A DNA stretch of 64,000 nt from Sphingobacterium sp. ML3W (GCF_029542085.1 NZ_CP107036.1:2666001-2730000); one strand, 5' to 3'. Counted from the stretch's first letter, positions 17,250-26,543 are shown. A program made the numbers and translations. Notes: generated by a model not told the origin, from the sequence alone.

Positions 17250-18602
17250 CCGAATGTAAGTTGGCAATTCAATCTCTACAGTCGTGCCTTCCCCAACGAC
17301 GGAATTGACCTTTAATGTCCCACCGTGGAGCTTTATTATATTTCTTGCTAAGGGCAGGCCAATGCCGTATCCATCTATTCCATTGGTATTGGATGCCCTA
17401 AAATAAGGATCATAAATATATCCCAATTCTTTTGACGGGATCCCGATACCCTTATCTTTTATCAGGATAAACACTTTATTGTTTAATGCGCCCAAGGCGA
17501 TATAAGCAGTCCTATTGGAGGAATACTTACAGGCATTACTAATGATATTGGATAATGCAAGCTGGAGTAAAATAGCATTTCCATTGACTTTGAGTCGCAT
17601 ACTGTCATCGGGCAGCAAACTAAAATCTGTCGTAATTTTAAATTTATCATTGATGGCTTTAACAGTCAACTCGGCATCCATAACAATCTGGTCTATACGA
17701 ACAGGATTAAATGTTGTTGAATTGCTTACAAAACCAGTGCGGGCCAACATCAAAAGCGCCTTGGTCTTTTTTTCTAAATGCTCTGCAGATTCTATAATTT
17801 TACATAAGGTACGTTGATATTCCTCAACTGTTCTTTCTTTGGACAGTGCTAAGTCAGCCTGTCCTATAATCGAAGTCAGGGGTGTATTCAATTCGTGTGA
17901 AGCATTACTGATAAAATTTTTCTGGGTTTCAAAAGAGGTTTCCAAACGTGTCAGCATGCTGTTGAATGTAAACGCCAGATCATGGAGCTCCCCCTTATAT
18001 TTTTCTTCATCCAGGCGCTTATCCAGATTCTCAGAGCCAATCTGCTGGACTTCCTTCATCATGGTCAGGATAGGTTTTAGAAATGAACGTTTCATGAAGA
18101 CAGAAACCACCAAAATAAAAAGAATACCCAAAATCAGACTAATAATAAGCAGATTACGTAGATAGGCCAGGTGATGCGTGTAGAAGTAATTTTCCGCCGA
18201 TGCGCCGACAATATAATGCTTATTGTTTTTTGAAAAGTACTTTGTCGAATAGAATTGGTGCCCTGCTTTAAAATTTGATGTTCCGGTCTTGTTGATTTTA
18301 TCCCACAATTCAGAATAGAATCCCTGGCTTTGAACAATTTTTCCATTCTTATCAAATTCAACCAAAAATTCATGCTGATTGTTCAGACTTTCTATAAAGT
18401 CCAGACTCCATTGATCTGTTTGCGAAGCGGATTTACTATTGAGGAACTTTTCTGCTGCAATATTTCTTCGCAGATCCAGGCGTTTATAAAAATCGGTGAA
18501 AGCAAAGTTTGTGATGGAGTAAAAGATAAAGCCAACGAAACAGCTGACATATATAACTAATATTGCTATGAGATAGATGAGTTTCCTATTGTAATTATTC
18601 AT
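17244..18602 (-). CDS. Two-component sensor histidine kinase (HAMP, HisKA, HATPase)
   Basis: A 452-residue inner-membrane kinase. It has two membrane helices (about 9-31 and 150-170) flanking a periplasmic sensor domain of about 120 residues, a HAMP linker (about 172-225), a HisKA domain with the phospho-accepting His near residue 235 in SHELNTPLTSIIG, and a HATPase domain with N-box (NIISNACKYS) and G-boxes (DKGIGIP, GYGIGLPLA). It lies 28 bases after its regulator gene and is cotranscribed with it. The periplasmic domain has no motif I can assign to a ligand. The following genes, an overlapping trio, are plausible targets. Confidence 0.95.
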   Translation of the reverse strand: MNNYNRKLIYLIAILVIYVSCFVGFIFYSITNFAFTDFYKRLDLRRNIAAEKFLNSKSASQTDQWSLDFIESLNNQHEFLVEFDKNGKIVQSQGFYSELWDKINKTGTSNFKAGHQFYSTKYFSKNNKHYIVGASAENYFYTHHLAYLRNLLIISLILGILFILVVSVFMKRSFLKPILTMMKEVQQIGSENLDKRLDEEKYKGELHDLAFTFNSMLTRLETSFETQKNFISNASHELNTPLTSIIGQADLALSKERTVEEYQRTLCKIIESAEHLEKKTKALLMLARTGFVSNSTTFNPVRIDQIVMDAELTVKAINDKFKITTDFSLLPDDSMRLKVNGNAILLQLALSNIISNACKYSSNRTAYIALGALNNKVFILIKDKGIGIPSKELGYIYDPYFRASNTNGIDGYGIGLPLARNIIKLHGGTLKVNSVVGEGTTVEIELPTYIRF

Positions 18603-18630
18603 TTTAACCTATTCAGTCTTCTTAATCTAT

Positions 18631-19356
18631 TCAGTCTTCGATTTTTAACACATAGCCCATTCCGATAACGGTATGAATGGCCTTTTTGCTCGTTACCTTC
18701 TCGATCTTCTTCCGCAGGTAATTAACATATACATCAACGACATTTGATCCGATGTCAAAATTAATTCCCCATATTTTATCCAATAACTCACTGCGCTCAA
18801 ATACTTTCTTTGGGCTTTGGATAAATAATAAAAGTAAACGATACTCTGTACTGGTCAGGTTAAGTTCTTGACCTTCACAATAGGCAACTTTCTTATAATC
18901 ATCAATCGTTAGAAATCCATAACTGAATGTATCTTTTGGAGGCTGTGCTTCGCGTTGGGTCGCCTGAACAATGGATTGCTGTCTACGGATCAATGAACGT
19001 ATTCTGGCTTTAAGTTCGATTAACTTAAATGGTTTAGAAAGATAATCATCAGCGCCATTATCAAGACCAAGCACAACGTTTTCAGGGGTTCCTAGTGCCG
19101 TAAGCATCATAACAGGCAAATCGGTATAGCCCCAATGTCTGATCTGTTTGCAAATATCAAGTCCGTTGGTGCCAGGCAAAAGAATGTCCAAAAGAACAAG
19201 GGCTACATCTTGTTTGGCCAATAGTTGCTCAAGCCCTTCGGCACGCCCCAAATGAATGACCTTATAACCTTCTTCGCCCAATCCCTGTACGATCAAATCC
19301 GCAACGTCTTGCTCATCTTCAACCAGAATAATTTTTTGCTCCTCCATATGCATCAT
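18631..19356 (-). CDS. OmpR-family response regulator
   Basis: A 241-residue regulator: receiver domain (about 7-120) with acidic pocket E13-D14, phospho-acceptor D57 in VLLDILLPGTNG, and the conserved Lys in YLSKPF, followed by a winged helix (about 140-240) with the OmpR-family LTSTEYRLLLLFIQSPKKV and VDVYVNYLRKKIE motifs. The true start may be any of three closely spaced Met codons. It is the first gene of the pair with the kinase at 17244-18602. Phased TTTTAAT boxes downstream of the kinase fit the spacing expected for its binding site. Confidence 0.96.
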   Translation of the reverse strand: MMHMEEQKIILVEDEQDVADLIVQGLGEEGYKVIHLGRAEGLEQLLAKQDVALVLLDILLPGTNGLDICKQIRHWGYTDLPVMMLTALGTPENVVLGLDNGADDYLSKPFKLIELKARIRSLIRRQQSIVQATQREAQPPKDTFSYGFLTIDDYKKVAYCEGQELNLTSTEYRLLLLFIQSPKKVFERSELLDKIWGINFDIGSNVVDVYVNYLRKKIEKVTSKKAIHTVIGMGYVLKIED

Positions 19357-19575
19357 AATGTGTCTTTCCCGTTATCGCTCATCGCCAAACCATAAAAATA
19401 CTGTTTTGATCCTACAGACACAAATCTCTTGCCCAAGATAAACTCGGAGGTCACAATAGATACATCAAAAAAATGATGCTTTTACCATTATCTCATAATA
19501 AACAGAAGTAAAAAACTGAAAAACTAGATTAGCTCAAGCAATGAAGCGATAGCAGTGGTCTTGTGGTTGTCTTAT

Positions 19576-20400
19576 TTATGAATTGACCTCCTCGTTCTCT
19601 TTGTGTCGTTCACTGGCAGATTTATCTTCTGAAACACCGCTTTTCCAATAAGAATAGGCATAAAGTTCCTCCCTTTTCCATGCAAGATCCTTACGCAGGT
19701 AATTGCGTATCTCCCGAACGGTAGAATACTCGGCAGCAATGTAAGCAAAGCGATCTGTCTGAGGAAGAGATTTTATCTTCACCAGATCCGCCAACAGACT
19801 ACCTTCTTGTGGAGCATCATTATGCAACCAGATAAATTCTATATTCGCTTTCGTATATAATTTTTGTACGTCCTCCCGACCATGCACCTCAATGATGCAG
19901 GTTCCTTTTGCTGATGCTGGTAAATTTTCCAATATTGCACCTAATACCGGAAGTGCCGTTGCATCCCCCGCTAATAGATAGTTTTCTGTCAGTGGAAATA
20001 ATTCGGTCTTACCAGCTCTCATAAGGACACCCAATACATCCCCTGGCTTAGATCCTATTGCCCAGGCAGATGCTGGTCCTTCATCCCCATGTGCAACGAA
20101 ATCTATCCAAATTTCATTACGTCGAAGATCTATCCCCCGATGCGTATATGTACGTACTGTTGGCCGAATACTGTCGTCCATTGGTTTCCATTGTCCCTTT
20201 TCAAAATCAAATTCCGGAAAATAGACTTTATTCAATCCCAAAGGGGGAATCAGAATCTTATTGTTAACACCGATAGTTGTGTCCGCGATTTCTGGGACAG
20301 CTTCTCCTGTCAGATAAATCCGGATATAATGTGGGGTCACATATTCTTTTCGACTAACAGTCAATTCAGCTTGTATAATTTTCGCTTCAGCTCTACCCAT
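19576..20400 (-). CDS. Siderophore-interacting protein (FAD-dependent ferric-chelate reductase)
   Basis: A 274-residue cytoplasmic flavoprotein of the SIP/ViuB family, which uses NAD(P)H to reduce ferric siderophores and free the iron. The N-terminal FAD-binding beta barrel (about 1-130) contains the RTYTHR motif that binds the flavin phosphate, and the C-terminal half (about 135-240) is the NAD(P)H-binding fold with LLAGDATALPVLGAIL. The C-terminal KREELYAYSYWKSG stretch is typical of the family. It lies 78 bases after the AraC-type gene, which probably controls it in response to iron or siderophore. Its own tail is slightly extended and charged. Family assignment is firm. Confidence 0.93.
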   Translation of the reverse strand: MGRAEAKIIQAELTVSRKEYVTPHYIRIYLTGEAVPEIADTTIGVNNKILIPPLGLNKVYFPEFDFEKGQWKPMDDSIRPTVRTYTHRGIDLRRNEIWIDFVAHGDEGPASAWAIGSKPGDVLGVLMRAGKTELFPLTENYLLAGDATALPVLGAILENLPASAKGTCIIEVHGREDVQKLYTKANIEFIWLHNDAPQEGSLLADLVKIKSLPQTDRFAYIAAEYSTVREIRNYLRKDLAWKREELYAYSYWKSGVSEDKSASERHKENEEVNS

Positions 20401-20478
20401 GGTTTTATAAAATTTAAGGATAAATGATCTATCAATTTTTTAATAGCTATTCTTAGCCCGCATTGTAGGTCGGGTAAA

Positions 20479-21480
20479 CTATCTGTATGTCTTTTTTAAT
20501 TTACTTGGTGGAAATCCAAATTTCCGTCTAAAAGCATCTGAAAAATGACGCTGATTTTTATACCCAATGGCATCAGATACTTCACCTATGGTCATGTTTT
20601 TGTCTAAAATGAGCTTTTTGGCATGTTCCATTTTTGCATCATTCCAAAAACCGAAAACTGTCGTACCAAACAACTCCTTAAACCCCTTCTTTAATGTAAA
20701 CTCATTTGTCCCGACCAGATGGGCCAGGTTGACAAGTGTATTGTTTGAATCCATATTATCCAGTAAAAATTCACGGACCGCATAGATTTTATCAACATCA
20801 GGCTTTCTGAGGGTCGTGTTCGAAACGTTGTTGTCGGCTAACTGCTCCAACTGAAGCAGCAATAACTCCATGATCTTGGCTTCGAGAAATATTTTTTTAA
20901 ACACCCCCTTACGTTCACAATTTATGATACTATCAATAAGAGTATGCATTTCATGGGTAATTCTTCTATTAATATCTGTCAATAAGCCAGATTTTCCCTT
21001 TTCAATAATATTTCTGAAGTCATTAAATAAGATGGAATTATCGGGTAGGAATTTCTTAAAAAAATCTGGAGACAAATTTATCTCACATAACTGGAATTCT
21101 TCACATTCCCATTGCATCTGACCACAGATCGAATTGCCGTAAAGGATATTGTGCTGGCAAGTTTCAAAATCTATGGTAGCGGCTAATGTCTCCCCAGCTG
21201 CCCGACTTCTACCCTTCAATGCAAAATGCATTTCGACCGTCTCAAAGTCACTTTCAAAACGAAATAGTATCCGTTCATACAGATTTGCATGACCAAAGCC
21301 AATATGAATTCCATCAAAAAAGATCTCTTTGTAATAGCCATCACCAAATGGAGCGCCCAGCTGTGTGACGCATTCCTGGATACCGGCATCCATTGAAAAG
21401 AAAGTCTGTGGATAGTTTTTTTCCAATAATAAACTAGCCGAATCAATATCATAAAGTCTTAATCCCATTCCATATTTCAT
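20479..21480 (-). CDS. AraC-family regulator, PchR-like
   Basis: A 333-residue regulator with an N-terminal effector-binding beta domain (about 60-165; FETVEMHFALKG) and a C-terminal AraC pair of helix-turn-helix motifs (about 230-333; VGTNEFTLKKGFKELFGTTVFGFW, then IGYKNQRHFSDAFRRKFGFPPSKL). The NEFTLKKGFKELFG pattern is that of siderophore-responsive PchR-type regulators. It sits directly upstream of the siderophore-interacting reductase in the same direction and likely controls iron acquisition. A relic of an ABC exporter lies divergently from it. The link to iron is inference from the neighbour and from the family. Confidence 0.92.
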   Translation of the reverse strand: MKYGMGLRLYDIDSASLLLEKNYPQTFFSMDAGIQECVTQLGAPFGDGYYKEIFFDGIHIGFGHANLYERILFRFESDFETVEMHFALKGRSRAAGETLAATIDFETCQHNILYGNSICGQMQWECEEFQLCEINLSPDFFKKFLPDNSILFNDFRNIIEKGKSGLLTDINRRITHEMHTLIDSIINCERKGVFKKIFLEAKIMELLLLQLEQLADNNVSNTTLRKPDVDKIYAVREFLLDNMDSNNTLVNLAHLVGTNEFTLKKGFKELFGTTVFGFWNDAKMEHAKKLILDKNMTIGEVSDAIGYKNQRHFSDAFRRKFGFPPSKLKKTYR

Positions 21481-21551
21481 TAAGGTTCAACTATTCCTTT
21501 TCACGGACTTTTTACTCCTCATTACATACCCAACAATGGCACTATACCTAG

Positions 21552-21593
21552 TATCTTTGGCTAAATTACAATTTATTTAGAATGATTCTTAAT
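21552..21593. promoter_or_regulatory. Possible promoter and inverted repeat between the AraC gene and the ABC relic
   Basis: A plus-strand box TATCTTTG (21552-21559) matches TAnnTTTG. Just downstream, AGAAT-G-ATTCT is a perfect short inverted repeat that extends to 8 of 9 pairs (21575-21593). A regulator bound there would overlap the transcription start. No -33 element is clear. Confidence 0.3.
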
Positions 21594-21613
21594 TATTTAA
21601 TACAAATAAGTAC

Positions 21614-21931
21614 ATGCAAAAGAAAAAAATTGAAACTAAGCTGTCATTAATTCAGGATATAGACAGCCTGCTACGCCCAGATAGCATTTATAATAATATC
21701 AAAATGGGCAATCCGCTAGCTAGTAAGTTGGACGTTATTCTTGCAGCGGAGAAAGCCATGGTACTGGACTTCGCCTGGGAGTTTCCGAATGGTCTGGACA
21801 CCTTTGTTGATGATGAACGCTATCCACTTTCGGCCGATCAAAAGCAACGTATCAATTTGGCCCGTATATTTTTAAAAAATGTGCGAAATACGACATCTGA
21901 GGCTAATATTTCGAGTTCTGATGTATTTTAG
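21614..21931 (+). pseudogene. Remnant of an ABC exporter ATP-binding domain
   Basis: A 105-residue reading frame whose middle (about 20-90) follows the stretch of an ABC-exporter ATPase from after the Q-loop to the signature helix: IYNNIKMGNP, a helical AAEKAMVLDFAWEFPNGLDTFVDDERYPL, then LSADQKQRINLARIFLKN in place of the usual LSGGQRQRIAIARA. The Walker A motif (which lies before this stretch) and the Walker B and switch His (which lie after it) are absent, so it cannot be an active ATPase. It could be a decayed gene, possibly a former siderophore exporter given its neighbours, or a small protein retained for another reason. The signature has lost both conserved glycines (GGQ to ADQ), supporting decay. 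Confidence 0.65.
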
Positions 21932-21973
21932 TGATTTATCTGCTGGGAGTAGAAAAAGGATGATAAGCAAAAT

Positions 21974-22005
21974 TTAACCCCATTTGAAGAGTCAAATGGG
22001 GTTAA
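21974..22005 (-). terminator. Intrinsic terminator of the betaine transporter operon
   Basis: A 14-bp perfect stem, TTAACCCCATTTGA / TCAAATGGGGTTAA, with a 4-base loop (AGAG) follows the substrate-binding gene by about 22 bases. On the minus strand the stem is followed by AATTTTGCTT, a short T-rich tail. It may also serve the convergent relic gene. Confidence 0.75.
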
Positions 22006-22027
22006 GCAAAGCATGTAAACTTAGGGT

Positions 22028-22864
22028 CTATTCGGTGATTTTTAGCTGGCCACGGTGCTCTGTCAACCAATTTTTGGCAGTAGCTGCTTTATCTCGCGTT
22101 CCCTCCATTTGTGCCAAGAGATCTGCCATTGTTGCATCATCAAAATGGATCTGTGAAAAGAGGCTTGCCAATTCTGGTTGATCTTTGCGGAAGTCTCTGC
22201 GTGCAAAGATTTTAATCTCTTCAGTGCTACCCAATGTTTTTTTTGGATCATTTAAAAACTTCAATTTCATCTTAGCAAACATCCAATGGGGCTGCCAACC
22301 CGCCACAACAATCCATCTATGGGCTTTAATTGCATTCTGTAGCTCAGTAATCATCGCTACCGTGGATGAATTTACGTGTTTATAGTTCAGGTTATAGTCT
22401 TTGATAACCTGATCCACAGCCCTTGTGATCCCCGCACCTTTTTCGATCCCAATAATTCTATTATCGAACTGCGCTTCGTGTGCTTTCAATTGCTCGATAT
22501 CATCAATGGATACATAATCGGGCACAACAAGACCATTGCGGGCGGAAGCATAACTCGTACCGATTTCCTGTAGCTTTGGGAACTTCGCTACCTTAGCGCC
22601 ATGTGTTAATGGCAGCCAAACATCCATATACAGATCTGTATCGCCATTATTCATCGAAGCCAAGATCATATCTGGGGTAGCACGCTGTATCACAACATGG
22701 TAACCTTTCTCCTCCATGATCACTTTGGCAATATAGGTCATTGCGACACCCTCTGCCCAACCGTCAACCATACCGATATGAATGATATTCTTATTCCTGC
22801 TACTGTTACAACCTGAAAACAAAAATACCAGTATCCAGATTCCTATTAACTTAATTTTCACCAT
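22028..22864 (-). CDS. opuAC: Glycine betaine ABC transporter substrate-binding lipoprotein
   Basis: A 278-residue OpuAC/ProX-type binding protein, lipid-anchored (lipobox LFSGC, Cys19) in the periplasmic leaflet. The family pattern IHIGMVDGWAEGVAMTYIAKVIMEEKGY follows the lipobox, and the conserved Trp residues that form the cage for the trimethylammonium group are likely those in DGWAEG, DVWLPLTH and VVAGWQPHWMF. It is the last of three genes, after permease and ATPase, with 3-base spacing. The expected role is high-affinity uptake of glycine betaine or proline betaine as an osmoprotectant. The gene symbol is used by family analogy. Confidence 0.93.
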   Translation of the reverse strand: MVKIKLIGIWILVFLFSGCNSSRNKNIIHIGMVDGWAEGVAMTYIAKVIMEEKGYHVVIQRATPDMILASMNNGDTDLYMDVWLPLTHGAKVAKFPKLQEIGTSYASARNGLVVPDYVSIDDIEQLKAHEAQFDNRIIGIEKGAGITRAVDQVIKDYNLNYKHVNSSTVAMITELQNAIKAHRWIVVAGWQPHWMFAKMKLKFLNDPKKTLGSTEEIKIFARRDFRKDQPELASLFSQIHFDDATMADLLAQMEGTRDKAATAKNWLTEHRGQLKITE

Positions 22865-22867
22865 TAT

Positions 22868-23692
22868 TTATTTCTTATTTACAAAACCTTGTGTTATTCG
22901 GTCGAGTATAATTGCCAAAATCACGACAGACAGACCGCTTTCAAATCCAAGGCCAATATCCAGGTTGTTTATTCCTTCGAGAACCCTTTCACCCAAGCCT
23001 CCTGCAGCAATCATCCCAGCGATAACAACCATTGACAACGATAACAATATCGTTTGATTGATCCCCGCAAGAATTGTTTTGGTCGCCAAAGGCAACTCCA
23101 CCTTAAATAAAATCTGCCGATTGGTTGCTCCAAATGAACGGGCAGCCTCAACAATATCCTTCGGTACCCCATCAATACCCAGCGTGGTCAGGCGAACCGC
23201 CGGGGGCATTGCAAAAATGATCGTAGCAAAGGCACCGGGTACTTTTCCGATACTAAAAAACAGTACTGCTGGTATCAGATAGACAAAAGCAGGCATCGTC
23301 TGCATTAAATCCAATAAAGGCCGAATGATCTTTGCTGCAAATTTATTTTTGGCCGCCCATATCCCTAGCGGTACAGAAATAAGTAATGCTGTCACCGTCG
23401 CGACCAGCACCAAAGCCAATGTCTCCATTGTTTCCGTCCAAAATCCCATCAGATAGATCAATGTCAATCCCAGGAATGTGGTCAGCGCAACGCCTTTACC
23501 GGATTTCCACCAGGCCAATGCTGTAAAAAGTGCGATCATCACGAAAAACGGAGTCGCGATCAATAACCATTCAAGACCAAGAATAGACGTATTTCCGGTA
23601 TTTTTGATCAGGTCAAAAAATGGTTTCAGATTGTCTGTCAACCAATTGACAGCGATGGTTATATATTGTCCTATGTCGATTACTTTATTCAT
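22868..23692 (-). CDS. opuAB: Glycine betaine ABC transporter permease
   Basis: A 274-residue inner-membrane permease of the ProW/OpuAB type, with about six to seven hydrophobic segments. The ABC permease coupling helix (EAA loop) is visible as VEAARSFGATNRQILFKVELPLA, and the segment MQTMPAFVYLIPAV is diagnostic of betaine permeases. It lies between the ATPase (2 bases upstream) and the binding lipoprotein (3 bases downstream). It should form the membrane channel for betaine import driven by the ATPase. Nothing is broken. Confidence 0.94.
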   Translation of the reverse strand: MNKVIDIGQYITIAVNWLTDNLKPFFDLIKNTGNTSILGLEWLLIATPFFVMIALFTALAWWKSGKGVALTTFLGLTLIYLMGFWTETMETLALVLVATVTALLISVPLGIWAAKNKFAAKIIRPLLDLMQTMPAFVYLIPAVLFFSIGKVPGAFATIIFAMPPAVRLTTLGIDGVPKDIVEAARSFGATNRQILFKVELPLATKTILAGINQTILLSLSMVVIAGMIAAGGLGERVLEGINNLDIGLGFESGLSVVILAIILDRITQGFVNKK

Positions 23693-23694
23693 AC

Positions 23695-24936
23695 CTATTG
23701 ATTATTTGCTTGCTCTTTTAATTCTATGATTTCCTCTTCGTTGTATTTGGTCGCCTCAATAATTAATGAAGTCTGGGTTACGATTCCCAGTAAACGGTTG
23801 TGTTCATTGACCACAGCAATGGGCGATCGTACTTCTGATATCAGAGGTAACATTTCTTCCACAGTCACTTCTTTTGATACGGTAGGAACATTTGCGTGAA
23901 TGATGGCCTCAACGGTCGGTTCTTTGCGTTTGGCCGACTGGATCACTTCATTAATATGGACAAAACCAAAAAAATGATCATGCACATCCACGACAGGTAA
24001 TATATCTATACCTGAAGCACGCATTTTGCGCAGAGCACCCTCGGGACCATCTTTTTTGAATCGTACAACAGTCGGTTTTTCAAACATCAGGGAGCCTGCG
24101 GTAATAATTGCTTTCCGATCCACTTTTTCGACAAAAGCTTTTACATAATCACTTGCTGGGTTCGTCAGAATATCCTCTGCAGTACCAATCTGTTCAATTA
24201 CTCCGTCTTTCATAATGACGATACGATCACCCAATTTGATGGCTTCATCAAGGTCATGTGTAATAAAGACAATAGTTTTCTGTAGCGTGTCCTGCAGTTC
24301 AAGCAGCTGATCCTGCATTTCAGCTTTGATTAGCGGGTCCAGTGCCGAAAACGCTTCATCCATCAGTAACACTTCAGGATCATTGGCCAAAGCCCGAGCC
24401 AATCCTACGCGTTGCTGCATCCCGCCGGAAAGTTGAGCTGGCAGCTGCTGTTCAAAGCCGTTCAATCCAACAATATCAAGAGCCTTTTGTGCTTTTGCCT
24501 CACGTGATTCTTTGTCCTCACCTCTTATTTCCAATCCAAATGCAGCATTACTCAGTACAGTGTGGTGTGGCAGCAAGCCGAATTTTTGAAAGACCATACT
24601 CATTTCTGTCCTGCGCACTTCCAAAAGCTCTTTATTATTTTTCCCGGTAATATCTTCGTCATTGACAAATACCTTTCCTGAGGTAGGCTCATTCAATCGG
24701 TTTAAACAACGAAGTAAGGTCGATTTGCCGCTTCCCGAAAGCCCCATAATCACAAAAAACTCACCCTCATAGATTTCGAAATTTGCTTTGTTAATTCCTA
24801 TTGTACAAGCCGTCTTTTCCAATATTTCTTTCTTCGAAAACCCCTCGTCCAATAATTTCAAAGCTTGTTTTTTTTGTTTACCAAAAACAATGGTTAAATC
24901 TTCAACTTTTACCTTTACCTTTCTAGTTTTATCCAT
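23695..24936 (-). CDS. opuAA: Glycine betaine ABC transporter ATPase with tandem CBS domains
   Basis: A 413-residue ATPase of the ProV/OpuAA type. The nucleotide-binding domain shows Walker A GLSGSGKST (residues 65-73), signature LSGGMQQR (near 165), Walker B VLLMDEAFSALD (near 185) and the switch His in FITHDLDEA. The C-terminal part (about 275-400) carries two CBS domains (first around GIDILPVVD, second around IAVVNEHNRLLGIV) that in this family sense ionic strength and gate the transporter. It is the first gene of the operon, preceded by a leader of over 300 bases if the promoter at 25272 is used. The symbol is by family analogy. Confidence 0.95.
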   Translation of the reverse strand: MDKTRKVKVKVEDLTIVFGKQKKQALKLLDEGFSKKEILEKTACTIGINKANFEIYEGEFFVIMGLSGSGKSTLLRCLNRLNEPTSGKVFVNDEDITGKNNKELLEVRRTEMSMVFQKFGLLPHHTVLSNAAFGLEIRGEDKESREAKAQKALDIVGLNGFEQQLPAQLSGGMQQRVGLARALANDPEVLLMDEAFSALDPLIKAEMQDQLLELQDTLQKTIVFITHDLDEAIKLGDRIVIMKDGVIEQIGTAEDILTNPASDYVKAFVEKVDRKAIITAGSLMFEKPTVVRFKKDGPEGALRKMRASGIDILPVVDVHDHFFGFVHINEVIQSAKRKEPTVEAIIHANVPTVSKEVTVEEMLPLISEVRSPIAVVNEHNRLLGIVTQTSLIIEATKYNEEEIIELKEQANNQ

Positions 24937-25377
24937 TCTTTAATTTTTTTAAACATAAATAAAACAAAAGAGCATGAGTAAACCACTAAGGCTGCACACC
25001 TACGTAGTTTTCATTCACATAAAATATCCCTACAGTTGAATTCGTTTGATCGAAATTTTAAACTTCAGTTCAATCCACTTATTAACTAACACGCTTTACT
25101 CTCGGTTCGATAAGAGCAACGATGAAAAAGAAACTAATCTTTTAAAGATGAGATGTGCTAAACACAGCTCCAAAATATACTTCAACAAGTACAACGAACA
25201 ACTTCGACTGTGCCTCAAAAAGGTTCCAGTCCTAGCGGAATAAACTCACGCCATTCTGTCTTTTGACAGCACAAAGGTACGAAAAATAAATTAAATGCCT
25301 TTTTAACCACATAGACAACTCACTGTAAGCATGTTACAAAAAACACCAAACAAAGTAAAAATAGGTGCTTGTAGACA
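24937..25377. other. Intergenic region with possible long leader of the betaine operon
   Basis: No gene was seen in these 441 bases. A minus-strand box TACCTTTG (25272-25279) could start a leader of about 330 nucleotides before the ATPase gene. It would contain a stem GAGCTGTG / CACATCTC (25150-25170, one mismatch). No known riboswitch pattern was recognised. Confidence 0.5.
25272..25279 (-). promoter_or_regulatory. Possible -7 box for the betaine operon
   Basis: The minus strand reads TACCTTTG, an exact match to the TAnnTTTG box in its commonest form. No clear TTTG lies 17-23 bases upstream. The distance to the first gene is large. Confidence 0.35.
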
Positions 25378-26508
25378 CTACCGCGGCAAACTTTCAGGAC
25401 GTCGCATCCGATAGGAAGTTGCTGTGATGGCATGTAAAAATGCCTCGATATCTTTTATTTCCTCTTTACTAAGATTCAAAGGTTGCATTAAAGGGTCTGT
25501 AACCGGATAAAATGCATCTTTGGCCTTCTGTTCTGGCTTCGCGGAGTTCATCTGCATCCCACTGTTATACATGTTCAGCAATCCTGTCATATTCCAGAAT
25601 AATCCATTGTGCATCCACGGATCGGTATTCATCACGTCCCGCAGCGAAGGTGTCCTAAAACGACCTACATCCGCAGGATCTTTGGTAATCTCATACCTAC
25701 CCAGGTCTTGATATTTACGCTTGTAATAAGTCAGTCCGATGTTATGATAAGCGTCATCCGTAAAAAACTGACCATTGTGACAATTCATACATCTCGCTTT
25801 TGTACGGAAGAGATGTAATCCACGTACCTCTTGCTCGGACAACACCTTATAATTACCATCCAAAAACTCGTCAAAGCGACTACGTCTACTTGTTAAAGTC
25901 CGTTGAAAAGCACCTAAGGCCTTTAAAACCTCTGGCATGGAATAATCGTCCTCTCCAAATGCTGCTAGAAACAGCTTGTTATAGGCCGGGATAGCTTTCA
26001 ATTTTGGAATCAATTTGGTTAGATCCATGTCCATTTCATGATGTGCTTCAATAGGCCCCAAAGCCTGTTCTTCCAGCGACTTGGATCTTCCATCCCAGAA
26101 CAATTCTTTCCGCGCGTACACATTCAGTAGTGATGGTGTGTTACGTGTCCCCTCCAGATGATCATTGCCAACCGGGACCGTCAATTTATCAGCCCATGAT
26201 GTCTGGGGATTGTGACAGCTGCTACAGGAGATCTGATTGCTACCAGACAGAATCGGATCAAAGAAAAGATATTTTCCCAGCTTGACATCCGGCTTTTCCA
26301 TCAAAGAAAAATAACTTGTATCAACCTTAGGCAATGATGAAAATTCCTTCCAGCTGACACCAGTATCAATCGTCGGCTTAGGCCACTCGCTTATTGGTCT
26401 TCGATAAAGCAACTGCAGTTCTTCAAACAATGCTTTTTGTTGATCTTTCATGGAAAGTAAACCAACAAGTCCAATGATACTGACAAATACTGCAAAATGT
26501 TTTTTCAT
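25378..26508 (-). CDS. Di-heme cytochrome c peroxidase (CcpA/MauG family)
   Basis: A 376-residue exported di-heme protein that in characterised relatives reduces hydrogen peroxide in the periplasm using electrons from small cytochromes. A signal peptide or membrane anchor (about 1-18) is followed by two haem c sites: CSSCH with C95, C98, H99, and CMNCH with C240, C243, H244. The conserved LGKYLFFDPILS before the first haem, the NTPSLLNV and RNGFFWDGR-like segments, and VGRFRTPSLRDV are all family hallmarks. It is the last gene of an operon with a TonB-dependent receptor, a DUF4876 lipoprotein and a DUF6850 outer membrane protein, an unexpected setting that suggests a role in metal or haem handling rather than general detoxification. 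Confidence 0.94.
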   Translation of the reverse strand: MKKHFAVFVSIIGLVGLLSMKDQQKALFEELQLLYRRPISEWPKPTIDTGVSWKEFSSLPKVDTSYFSLMEKPDVKLGKYLFFDPILSGSNQISCSSCHNPQTSWADKLTVPVGNDHLEGTRNTPSLLNVYARKELFWDGRSKSLEEQALGPIEAHHEMDMDLTKLIPKLKAIPAYNKLFLAAFGEDDYSMPEVLKALGAFQRTLTSRRSRFDEFLDGNYKVLSEQEVRGLHLFRTKARCMNCHNGQFFTDDAYHNIGLTYYKRKYQDLGRYEITKDPADVGRFRTPSLRDVMNTDPWMHNGLFWNMTGLLNMYNSGMQMNSAKPEQKAKDAFYPVTDPLMQPLNLSKEEIKDIEAFLHAITATSYRMRRPESLPR

Positions 26509-26543
26509 TACCAGTTTTTTATTACGATTATTATCAAAAAAAT

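Noticed and set aside
25046..25243. 65-residue reading frame on the plus strand in the gap before the betaine operon
   Set aside because: Composition does not resemble a protein of this genome, no start signal, and no recognisable motif; the region is better read as a leader.
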